Shown here piece after piece: positions 7,109 to 14,929 of a stretch of DNA of 64,000 nucleotides. This stretch comes from JOPF136 sp035541255 (GTDB taxonomy: Bacteria > Acidobacteriota > Terriglobia > Acidiferrales > UBA7541). Made by a program: the position numbers and the translations under genes. The notes beneath the pieces were generated by a model. That model saw only the letters and a list, made by a program, of their open reading frames with translations. It did no database searches and was not told the DNA's origin. Location of the stretch: contig DATKNR010000093.1 of assembly GCA_035541255.1 (NCBI GenBank), positions 1 to 64,000 of the forward strand, read 5' to 3'. Positions within the stretch are counted from its first letter, which is position 1; each line of letters starts with the position of its first letter.

Positions 7109-9757
7109 ATGGGAGAGGAAAAAAAGGAAACGCGGCAGGACCGGCTGTTCCGTTCACTGCTGCGGCTGTTTCCGTTCGAGTTCCGGTCCGATTACGGGCG
7201 GGACATGGAGCATACGTTTGCCGACCAGCGCCGGGAAGCGGAGCGGGAGGGAGCGCCGGGGATTCTGCGGCTGTGGTGGGAGACGCTGGCGGGAATCTTT
7301 ACGACGGCGCCGCGGGAGCACTGGGAAATGTTGCGGCAGGACGCGGGATTCGCGGTGCGGATGATGCGGAAAAATCCGGGGTTCACGCTGGTGGTGGTGC
7401 TGACGCTGGCGCTGGGAATCGGCGCGAACACGGCGATATTCAGCGTGATCCACGGCGTGCTGCTGCGTCCCCTGCCGTATGCGAACGGGGCGAGCATCGT
7501 GCGCCTGAATCAGGAGGCGCCGCTGGCCGGTGTCCAGGACGCCGGCTTCTCACCGGTGGAACTGAACGATTACCGGAGCAGGAGCAACACGTTTTCCGAC
7601 ATTGTGGAGTACCACTCGATGTCCTTCACGTTCTTCGGCGAGGGAGATCCGCAGCGGGTGGTGACCGGGGTGGTCTCCGCGAATTTCTTCCAGGTGCTGG
7701 GAGTGAAGCCGGTGATGGGACGGCTGTTTCTGCCGGGCGAAGACCAGCGCGGGGCCGAGCCGGTGCTGCTGCTGACGTACAGCTACTGGAAAAACGTGAT
7801 GGGGAGCGACCCGAAGGTGATCGGGAAGACGCTCCAAATGAACGACCGCGTGCATACGGTGGTGGGCGTGCTGCCGCCGCTGCCGGGCTACCCGGACACC
7901 AATCTGATTTACATGCCGATCTCGTCGTGTCCGTTCCGTTCGGCGCCCCACATGGACACGGAGCGGGACATGCGCATGGTATCGGCGTTTGCGCGGCTGA
8001 AGCCGGGAGTGACGTACGAGCAGGCGCAGGCGGATATGGCGCGGGTGGCCGCACAGCTCGCGGCGGAGTATCCGACGAGCTACCCGCCGGGACAGGGATT
8101 CACAGCGAAGGCGGTGCCGATCTCGCGGGAACTGACGCAGGGCGCGCGGCCGACGTTGCTCGTACTGCTGGGAGCCTCCGGGCTTGTCCTGCTGCTGACG
8201 TGCGCCAATGTGGCGAACCTGACGCTTTCCCGGCAGTTGCGGCGCGAACACGAGCTGGCGCTGAGGGCAACGCTCGGGGCGTCCACCGGCCGCATGTTCC
8301 GCCAGCTGATCACGGAGAGCACGCTGCTGGCGGTGGGGGGCGGCGCGCTGGGCCTGCTGGTGGCGTGGGCGTGTCTGGCTCCGCTGGTGGCGTTTGCGGC
8401 ACGATTCACGCCGCTGACAGGCGACATTCGAATCGATGGGGCGGTGCTCGGGTTCGCTCTGGGCATTTCGATATTCACCGGGCTGCTGTTCGGCTCGATA
8501 CCGGCGTTGGGCGCGCGACGCGGACTGGCAAGAACGCTGAACCAGGGTGCCGGCCGGGCGACGGAAGTGGCGGGCCGGCACCGGGTGCGGAGCGTGCTGG
8601 TGGCGGCGCAGGTGGCCATCTCGTTTGTGCTGCTGATCGGCGCGGGCCTGATGCTGCGGACGCTGGTGAAACTGCAAACCGTGGATACCGGATACCGGAC
8701 AGAAAACGTGCTCTCCTCCGTGGTGAGCCTGAACTTTACGAAATACGGGGATGGACCGGCGCGATTGGCGTTCTTCGAGCGGGCGCTGGAACGGATTTCG
8801 CAGAAACCCGGGGTGATTTCCGTGGCGTTTGCTTCGCCGTTTCCCCTGGATAACCAGGCGGATCCCTGGGTGGGACAGCTGAGCGTAGAAGGACATCCGC
8901 TGCCGAAAGGGACGCCATACCCGCACGCGAACCTGCACATCGTGAGCCAGGACTACTTCAAGACGCTGGGGATTCCGCTGGTGCGAGGGCGGCTATTCAC
9001 CGCGGGGGACAAAGATAAGACGCAGCAAGTGGTGATAGTCAGCGCGTCGCTGGCGAAGCGGAATTGGCCGAACGAGGATCCCATCGGGCAGCGGGTATCG
9101 ACCGACGATGGAAAGAGCTGGAACACGGTAGTAGGAGTGGTGGGGGACGTTCGGCAGTACGGGTTGAACCGCCCGCCGGTGGATACGCTCTACGGCGCGC
9201 TACTGCAGAACCCGACGCTGAGCGGGGTGCTGCTGGTGCACACGACATCCGATCCGAGGCAGATGTCGCATTCCATAGTGGCGGCGGTACACGAGGTGGA
9301 CGCGCAGCAGCCGGTGGTGCGGGTGCGCACGCTCGACGAAGTGCACGACGAATGGCTGGCCTCACCGCGGCTGACAGCCACGCTGGTGGGATTGTTCGCC
9401 TCGCTGGCGCTGATCATCACGCTGGCGGGAATCAGCGGGGTGACGGCGCTGGCAGTGAGCCAGCGGACGCATGAGATCGGTATCCGCATGGCACTGGGAG
9501 CGACGCGAGGCCGGGTGCTGCGGATGGTGGTTGGGGAGGGGCTGGTGCTGGTGACGCTGGGGCTGATTTTCGGGGCGGGCAGCGCGCCGATCGTGACGCG
9601 TCCGATGGCGGACCTGCTATTCGGCGTGAAGGCGACGGACCCGGCGACGTATGTGGCCGTAGCGGTGCTGGTGCTGGCGGTGGCGGCGACGGCGTGCTTC
9701 ATACCGTCGCGGCGCGCCGCGAGCGTGGACCCGCTGAGGGCATTGCGGGCGGAGTAG
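7109..9757 (+). CDS. ADOP permease with N-terminal permease-prefix domain
   Basis: This protein has 882 residues, about 75 more than the other ADOPs here. The extra part is an N-terminal prefix: LLRLFPFEFRSDYGRDMEHT followed by a helix ending in LRLWWETLAGIF. This prefix is typical of PadR-linked members. After it come the hallmark LALGIGANTAIFSVIH, a periplasmic MacB-like domain, an FtsX unit containing LTCANVANLTLSRQLRREHELALRATLGA, a second periplasmic domain and a second FtsX unit. The C-terminus is CFIPSRRAASVDPLRALRAE. The ATG at 7109 has GAGGAG (7095-7100) eight bases upstream and is preferred to a GTG at 7076. It is likely co-transcribed with padR upstream and the DJ-1-like gene 33 bp downstream. 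No ATPase is adjacent. Confidence 0.9.
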   Translation: MGEEKKETRQDRLFRSLLRLFPFEFRSDYGRDMEHTFADQRREAEREGAPGILRLWWETLAGIFTTAPREHWEMLRQDAGFAVRMMRKNPGFTLVVVLTLALGIGANTAIFSVIHGVLLRPLPYANGASIVRLNQEAPLAGVQDAGFSPVELNDYRSRSNTFSDIVEYHSMSFTFFGEGDPQRVVTGVVSANFFQVLGVKPVMGRLFLPGEDQRGAEPVLLLTYSYWKNVMGSDPKVIGKTLQMNDRVHTVVGVLPPLPGYPDTNLIYMPISSCPFRSAPHMDTERDMRMVSAFARLKPGVTYEQAQADMARVAAQLAAEYPTSYPPGQGFTAKAVPISRELTQGARPTLLVLLGASGLVLLLTCANVANLTLSRQLRREHELALRATLGASTGRMFRQLITESTLLAVGGGALGLLVAWACLAPLVAFAARFTPLTGDIRIDGAVLGFALGISIFTGLLFGSIPALGARRGLARTLNQGAGRATEVAGRHRVRSVLVAAQVAISFVLLIGAGLMLRTLVKLQTVDTGYRTENVLSSVVSLNFTKYGDGPARLAFFERALERISQKPGVISVAFASPFPLDNQADPWVGQLSVEGHPLPKGTPYPHANLHIVSQDYFKTLGIPLVRGRLFTAGDKDKTQQVVIVSASLAKRNWPNEDPIGQRVSTDDGKSWNTVVGVVGDVRQYGLNRPPVDTLYGALLQNPTLSGVLLVHTTSDPRQMSHSIVAAVHEVDAQQPVVRVRTLDEVHDEWLASPRLTATLVGLFASLALIITLAGISGVTALAVSQRTHEIGIRMALGATRGRVLRMVVGEGLVLVTLGLIFGAGSAPIVTRPMADLLFGVKATDPATYVAVAVLVLAVAATACFIPSRRAASVDPLRALRAE

Positions 9758-9790
9758 AGCCGCGGAGCCCGGGGAACCGGGGAGGGTGCC

Positions 9791-10891
9791 ATGAACATCT
9801 CGAAGAGAGTTCTTGTGGCGGCGGTGTGGCTGTGCGCAGCGATGGCCGGGCCCGCCGCCCGAGCCGGCGGGCAAACCGCGAGCAAGATTCCGGAGAAACC
9901 GCCGCGGAATCTGGCCATCCTGATATTCGAAGGGGTGCAAATCATCGATTACACGGGCCCGTACGAGACGTTCGGGCACACGTACTCGGCAAATCAGCCG
10001 AGGGCGTTTGACATCTACACGGTGGCGGCGAGCGCGGAACCGATCACCACGGCCATGGGGATGCGTGTGATTCCGAAATACTCGGTGGAGAAGGCGCCAA
10101 AGGCGGACATCCTGGTGGTGCCGGGCGGAAACGTGGAAACCGCGCTGGAGAGTCCCGCAGTGATGAGCTGGGTGCGGCAGAGCGCGCAGGGCGCGGAAAT
10201 CGTGATGTCGGTGTGCAATGGCGCGTTTATTTTGGCGAAGGCGGGCCTGCTCGACGGGCTGGAAGCCACGACCACGGCCACGCTGATTGAACGGCTGAAG
10301 GAAGCGGCGCCGAAGACGAAGGTGGTGTCGGACAAACGGTTTGTGGACAACGGAAAAATCATCACCACGGCAGGGCTTTCCTCCGGCATAGACGGCGCGC
10401 TGCACGTGATCGAACGGCTGTATGGCCGGGGCACTGCGGAGATGGCGGCGCTGGGGATGGAGTACAACTGGGATCCCGATTCGCATTACGCGCGGGCCGC
10501 GCTGGCGGACAAATACCTGCCCGCGCGGTACGACGTGGAGCCGGTGGTAAGCGCGTGGATTCCGGCAGGCCGGCACGGCGACAGCAAGCACTGGGAAAGC
10601 AGCTGGAATGTGACGAGCGACGCGCCGCCCCAGGAAATCCTGAGCCACATGGAGGCTTCGTTTTCCACTCCGCGATATTTTCCGCGCGCTCCGGGCATCC
10701 GCTGGGTGCGAAACGGCGGCGAAACTTCAGGGAAACAGGCGTGGAGCTCCTGGACGATGACGGATGAGAGTGGACGGCGCTGGAAGGCTGAAGTGCGCAT
10801 CGGGCCATCCGGCGGACAGGGGAATACCTATCTGGTGAGCGCGCGAGTGGACCGCCTGGAAGCCAATTCCACAGCGGCAAACAAAAACTGA
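9791..10891 (+). CDS. Exported DJ-1/PfpI-family protein
   Basis: This 366-residue protein has an N-terminal signal peptide (about residues 1-26, ending in ARAGG), so it probably acts in the periplasm or is secreted. Residues about 39-215 form a DJ-1/PfpI fold resembling isonitrile hydratase and the amidotransferase-like domain of AraC regulators. The landmarks are LAILIFEGVQIIDYTGPYE, LVVPGG and the nucleophile elbow VMSVCNGAFILAKAGLLDG with C142. The remaining 150 residues are a C-terminal extension of unknown fold, with several Trp residues. GGGGAGG precedes the ATG. The position 33 bp after the PadR-controlled ADOP suggests shared expression. The reaction is unknown. Most cytosolic relatives lack the signal peptide and the long C-terminal part. 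Confidence 0.8.
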   Translation: MNISKRVLVAAVWLCAAMAGPAARAGGQTASKIPEKPPRNLAILIFEGVQIIDYTGPYETFGHTYSANQPRAFDIYTVAASAEPITTAMGMRVIPKYSVEKAPKADILVVPGGNVETALESPAVMSWVRQSAQGAEIVMSVCNGAFILAKAGLLDGLEATTTATLIERLKEAAPKTKVVSDKRFVDNGKIITTAGLSSGIDGALHVIERLYGRGTAEMAALGMEYNWDPDSHYARAALADKYLPARYDVEPVVSAWIPAGRHGDSKHWESSWNVTSDAPPQEILSHMEASFSTPRYFPRAPGIRWVRNGGETSGKQAWSSWTMTDESGRRWKAEVRIGPSGGQGNTYLVSARVDRLEANSTAANKN

Positions 10892-10947
10892 CCCGCGAAG
10901 GCGTGTGCCTTCGTCCCCCTACCTGCACCGAGCCGAGTGATACGCGC

Positions 10948-10953
10948 TATAAT
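10948..10953 (+). promoter_or_regulatory. Consensus-like -10 element (TATAAT)
   Basis: A perfect TATAAT sits 40 bp before the ATG at 10993, in the 101-bp gap after the DJ-1-like gene. No good -35 sequence is seen 16-18 bp upstream, so recognition would need an activator or a weak -35. It suggests that the next gene is transcribed separately. Confidence 0.4.
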
Positions 10954-10992
10954 GAAGGTGCAGTCGAAAGATTCAACATATCGTAGCACGAC

Positions 10993-11820
10993 ATGAGCTG
11001 CGTTCTTCCTGCGATACTGCTCGCCCTGAGCCTGCCGACCGTGACAGCGAATGCGGTGGTTCCTATTCCTCCTGCCGCGACGATCCTGGAGCGGTCCGTG
11101 GACGCGAATCAGCGTGATTGGAAGGCGGCGCCGCGGTATGACTACGAGGAGCGCGACCGGGACGCGGACGGCCACACGCGCACTTACGAAGAACTGATGG
11201 TGCTGGGGTCGCCCTATGAGAGGCTGATCGGCGTGGACGGCAATCCCATCCCCACGGCGCAGCGAGAGGCCGAAGAGAAAAAGCTGCAGAAGGCCATTGC
11301 CGAGCGGGACGCGGAGACGCCGGCGGAGCGCGCGCGCCGCCTAGCGGAATACGAGACGGGGCGGAAGCAGGATCACCTGCTGATGAATCAGCTGGCACGG
11401 GCGTTTCAGTTCCAGATAACCGGGGAAGAAAGGCTGGGGACGCGGCTCGTGTATGTCCTGAAGGCCACGCCGCGGCCGGGATACCAGCCGCCGAACATGG
11501 ACACGAAGGTCCTGACGGGGATGGAAGGGACGCTTTGGATCGACGCAGCGACGTACCAGTGGGTGAAGGTGGAAGCGAGGGTGATTCATCCCGTGACCAT
11601 AGCGGGCTTCCTGGCGCGCGTGGAGCCGGGGACGCAGTTCGTGCTGGAGAAGGCTCCGGTTGCGGAAGGAATCTGGCTGCCGAGCCATTTCACGGTGCAG
11701 TCCAAAGCGCGAGTCCTGTTTTTCTTCACGCATCGGACGCAGAAGGATGAGACGTATTTCGATTACCAGTTGAGCAGAACGGATCCGGCGCTGGCGCCGC
11801 TGCTCTCCGGAAGCCGCTGA
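10993..11820 (+). CDS. Exported protein of unknown function
   Basis: This 275-residue protein has an N-terminal signal sequence (LPAILLALSLPTVTANA, about residues 4-20). A charged helical middle (about 93-130, many Glu, Arg and Lys) is followed by a strand-rich C-terminal half containing GTLWIDAATYQWVKVEA and EGIWLPSHFTVQSKARV. The strand-rich half recalls lipid-binding LolA/LppX-like proteins, but I cannot assign a family with confidence. There is no obvious Shine-Dalgarno before the ATG. A TATAAT lies 40 bp upstream. A minor point is the FFFTHRTQKDETYFDYQ segment near the end, which closes the predicted sheet. Confidence 0.7.
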   Translation: MSCVLPAILLALSLPTVTANAVVPIPPAATILERSVDANQRDWKAAPRYDYEERDRDADGHTRTYEELMVLGSPYERLIGVDGNPIPTAQREAEEKKLQKAIAERDAETPAERARRLAEYETGRKQDHLLMNQLARAFQFQITGEERLGTRLVYVLKATPRPGYQPPNMDTKVLTGMEGTLWIDAATYQWVKVEARVIHPVTIAGFLARVEPGTQFVLEKAPVAEGIWLPSHFTVQSKARVLFFFTHRTQKDETYFDYQLSRTDPALAPLLSGSR

Positions 11821-11922
11821 TCTCCCGGCGGCGCCCGTCCAGGATGCGGACGGGGTGAAACCGCACTAGAATAGGAAGCGGCAGAAAGAAGCCGCAGTTG
11901 CTCCCGAGCGAGGAATACTCCC

Positions 11923-13338
11923 ATGACAAACCAGACGACGCTGACCGAGGCGCGAGCGACGCGCACGGAATCGGACAGCATGGGCAAGATCGAAGTGGCC
12001 ACGGACCGGTACTGGGGCGCGCAGACGGAACGGTCGCTGCTGCACTTCGCGATCGGGCACGACGTGATGCCGCGCGAGATGGTGAGGGCGCTGGGCATCC
12101 TGAAAAAGGCGGCGGCGCTGGTGAACGTGGACCTGAAGAAGCTGGCGCCGGAGAAAGCAAAGTGGATCACGCAGGCGGCGGACGAAGTGATTGAGGGCAA
12201 GCTGGACGCACATTTTCCGCTGCGCATCTGGCAGACGGGCAGCGGAACACAGACGAATATGAACGCGAACGAGGTGATTTCGAATCGGGCGATTGAGCTG
12301 GCGGGCGGAGTGATGGGATCGAAGAAGCCGATCCATCCGAATGACGACGTAAACATGTCGCAGTCGTCGAACGACACGTTTCCGACGGCGATGCACATCG
12401 CAGCGGCGGAGCAAGTGCACAACTGGCTGATCCCAGCGGTGAGGCAAGTGGCGGAGGCGATCGAGGCGAAAGCGCGGGAGTTCAAGGGGATCGTGAAAAT
12501 CGGGCGGACGCACCTGCAGGACGCGACTCCGGTGACGGTGGACCAGGAAATGAACGGATGGGCCGCGCTGCTGCGCGCGGACCTGCGGCGGCTGGAGCAG
12601 GCGCTGGAGGGGCTGTATGCGCTGGCTATCGGCGGGACGGCGGTGGGGACGGGGCTGAACGCGCATCCGGAATTTGCGGAGCGGGCGGCGAAGAAAATCG
12701 CGGAGCTGACGGGGCTGCCGTTCCGGTCGCACCCGAACAAATTCGCGGCGCTATCGGCGCACGACGAAATCGTGTTCGCCTCGGGGGCGCTGAAGACACT
12801 GGGAGCCTCGCTGATGAAGATTGCGAATGATATCCGCTGGCTAGCGTCGGGGCCACGGTGCGGGCTGGGGGAACTGTCGCTGCCGGAGAATGAGCCGGGA
12901 TCGTCGATCATGCCGGGGAAGGTGAATCCGACGCAGTGCGAGGCGATCACGATGGTAGCGGTGCAGGTGTTCGGGAACGACGCGGCGATCGGATTTGCCG
13001 GGTCGCAGGGAAACTTCGAGCTGAACGTGTTCAAGCCGGTGATGATCCACAATTTTCTGCACTCGGTGCGGCTGATTGTGGACGCGTGCCACGGGTTTGT
13101 GGAGTACGCGATCAAAGGGATGGAAATCAACCGCGAGCAGATAGACGAGTACGTGAAGAATTCGCTGATGCTGGTGACGGCGCTCTCGCCGGCGATCGGG
13201 TACGACAAGGCGGCGAAGGTGGCGCACACGGCGCACCACGAGAAATTGAGCCTGCGCGAGGCGGCGCTGAAGCTGGGCTACCTGTCCGGCGAGGATTTTG
13301 ACCGCCTGGTGAAACCCGGGGAAATGACCCACCCGTAG
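11923..13338 (+). CDS. fumC: Class II fumarate hydratase
   Basis: This enzyme reversibly hydrates fumarate to L-malate in the TCA cycle in the cytosol. It is 471 residues, the usual length for FumC. The superfamily signature GSSIMPGKVNP is at about residues 326-336. Other active-site regions are TGSGTQTNMNANEV (about 105-118), SSNDTFPTAMH and the catalytic histidine in GRTHLQDATPVT (about 194-205). The chain is intact. AGGA lies about ten bases before the ATG. The soluble transhydrogenase follows 154 bp later on the same strand with its own possible promoter. Aspartase belongs to the same superfamily, but the motifs and length fit fumarase better. Confidence 0.95.
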   Translation: MTNQTTLTEARATRTESDSMGKIEVATDRYWGAQTERSLLHFAIGHDVMPREMVRALGILKKAAALVNVDLKKLAPEKAKWITQAADEVIEGKLDAHFPLRIWQTGSGTQTNMNANEVISNRAIELAGGVMGSKKPIHPNDDVNMSQSSNDTFPTAMHIAAAEQVHNWLIPAVRQVAEAIEAKAREFKGIVKIGRTHLQDATPVTVDQEMNGWAALLRADLRRLEQALEGLYALAIGGTAVGTGLNAHPEFAERAAKKIAELTGLPFRSHPNKFAALSAHDEIVFASGALKTLGASLMKIANDIRWLASGPRCGLGELSLPENEPGSSIMPGKVNPTQCEAITMVAVQVFGNDAAIGFAGSQGNFELNVFKPVMIHNFLHSVRLIVDACHGFVEYAIKGMEINREQIDEYVKNSLMLVTALSPAIGYDKAAKVAHTAHHEKLSLREAALKLGYLSGEDFDRLVKPGEMTHP

Positions 13339-13396
13339 CCAGTCAGGCGCCGGACAAGAAAAATCATCGTCGTTTCGCTGCAGAAGCAACCGGGGC

Positions 13397-13465
13397 TAAA
13401 ATCTGCGCCTGCCGGAAAGGCAGTGACGCGGTGCTGCGCCGGCCTGAAATTCCAGCCCCAGCCGG
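13397..13465 (+). promoter_or_regulatory. Possible promoter and structured leader of sthA
   Basis: TAAAAT (13397-13402) resembles a -10 element. It is followed by a perfect five-base hairpin, CTGCC-GGAAA-GGCAG (13409-13423), and a second possible stem with CCGGC and GCCGG arms (about 13439-13465), all before the sthA ribosome binding site. No T-run follows, so this looks more like a leader structure than a terminator. No known riboswitch was recognised. Confidence 0.3.
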
Positions 13466-13492
13466 AGGGGCGGGGAGCGAGGGAGAGATCGC

Positions 13493-14908
13493 ATGGCATG
13501 GGCGGAAAAGTTTGACCTGATCGTAATCGGCTGCGGGCCGGCGGGAGAAAAGGGCGCGGCGCAGGTAGCGTATTTCGGGAAGAAAGTAGCGATGATCGAG
13601 CGGGCGCCGCAGGTGGGAGGCGCAGGAATCAACACGGGCACGGTGCCGAGCAAGACGCTGCGGGAATCAGCGCTGTACTTTTCCGGGCTAAAGCAGCGGG
13701 GACTCTACGGGATTGACTATTCGCTGCGTGAAGGGCTGAAGATGGCCGACTTCATGCACCATGTCGAGCAGGTAACGGAGATGGAGCGGCGGAAGATCCT
13801 GAAAAACCTGGAAGTGCACAAAATCGAGCTGATCCATGGACAGGCCGCATTTGAAGATGCCAAGACGGTGACGGTGGCGATGCCCGGAGGCAGACGGCGG
13901 ACGCTGACGTCCGAGGTGATCCTGATCGCCACGGGATCGAAACCCAACCGGACGCCGGAAATTCCGTTCGACGACCTGTCGATCTTCGATTCGGACAGCA
14001 TCCTGAGGATGGACCGGATTCCGGAGTCGATGATTGTGGTGGGCGGAGGAGTGATCGGCAGCGAGTACGCGTCCATCTTCCTGGCGCTGGGCGTGAAAGT
14101 GACGCTGACGGACGGGCGGGAGACGGTGCTCACGTTTCTGGACCGGGAACTCTCCGATACGCTCTGCCAGCGGTTTTCGGAGTGGGGCATGGAACTGCGG
14201 TTCAAGGACCGCATGGAGAAAATCGAGAAGGGCGCGGGCGGCGTGCGCATGACAATGAAAAACGGCGACGTGCTGGAAGCGGAGAAAGCGCTGTTTGCCG
14301 CGGGACGAATCGGGGCCGTGGACGGGCTGCAACTGGAGAAAGCGGGCCTGGGAGTGAACAAACGCGGCCATATCGAAGTGGACGAAAATTACCGCACGAA
14401 AGTGCCGAGCATTTACGCCGCGGGCGACGTGATCGGGAACCCGGCGCTGGCTTCGACGTCGATGGAGCAGGGGCGGGTGGCCATGTGCCACGCGTTCGGG
14501 CTGCAATACAAGCAGCGGGTGGCGTCGATGCTGCCCATGGGCATCTACACGATTCCGGAGATTTCGGCGGTGGGCGAGTCGGAAGAGTCGTGCAAGCAGA
14601 AGAACATCGATTACTGCACGGGGGTGGCGCGGTACGCAAACAACGCGCGCGGGCAGATCTGCGGAGATACGAACGGAAAGCTGAAGCTGGTGTTCAACCG
14701 CGCGGACAAGAAGCTGCTGGGCGTGCACATCATCGGGGAAATCGCGACGGAACTGATCCACCTGGGGCTGATGTCGCTGTACGACGGCGACACGATCGAC
14801 GCGTTCATCGAGCTGTGCTTCAACTATCCGACGCTCTCGGAGATGTACAAGTACGCGGCGTACGACGGGCTGGGCAACCTGAGCGGGAAGAAACTGCGCG
14901 AGGGCTGA
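13493..14908 (+). CDS. sthA: Soluble pyridine nucleotide transhydrogenase-like flavoprotein
   Basis: This 471-residue FAD enzyme of the class I disulfide reductase superfamily is predicted to exchange hydride between NADPH and NAD+. An N-terminal dinucleotide fold starts at IVIGCGPAGEKGA (about 10-22), the NAD(P) fold carries VVGGGVIGSEYASIF, and the second FAD motif is IYAAGDVIG. The dimerisation domain follows. Lipoamide dehydrogenase and glutathione reductase have CX4C after the first fold. Here the segment reads GGAGINTGTVPSKTLRE, with both redox cysteines absent, which rules out disulfide chemistry and fits SthA-like proteins. GGGAGAG precedes the ATG. It follows fumC on the same strand, a sensible pairing for TCA redox balance. 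Confidence 0.85.
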   Translation: MAWAEKFDLIVIGCGPAGEKGAAQVAYFGKKVAMIERAPQVGGAGINTGTVPSKTLRESALYFSGLKQRGLYGIDYSLREGLKMADFMHHVEQVTEMERRKILKNLEVHKIELIHGQAAFEDAKTVTVAMPGGRRRTLTSEVILIATGSKPNRTPEIPFDDLSIFDSDSILRMDRIPESMIVVGGGVIGSEYASIFLALGVKVTLTDGRETVLTFLDRELSDTLCQRFSEWGMELRFKDRMEKIEKGAGGVRMTMKNGDVLEAEKALFAAGRIGAVDGLQLEKAGLGVNKRGHIEVDENYRTKVPSIYAAGDVIGNPALASTSMEQGRVAMCHAFGLQYKQRVASMLPMGIYTIPEISAVGESEESCKQKNIDYCTGVARYANNARGQICGDTNGKLKLVFNRADKKLLGVHIIGEIATELIHLGLMSLYDGDTIDAFIELCFNYPTLSEMYKYAAYDGLGNLSGKKLREG

Positions 14909-14929
14909 GCGGCAGGACGAAGAACGCCG

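Noticed and set aside
11763..13229. A 488-codon frame antisense to fumC
   Set aside because: FumC is unambiguous on the plus strand. The antisense product is Ser/Ala/Pro-rich and featureless.
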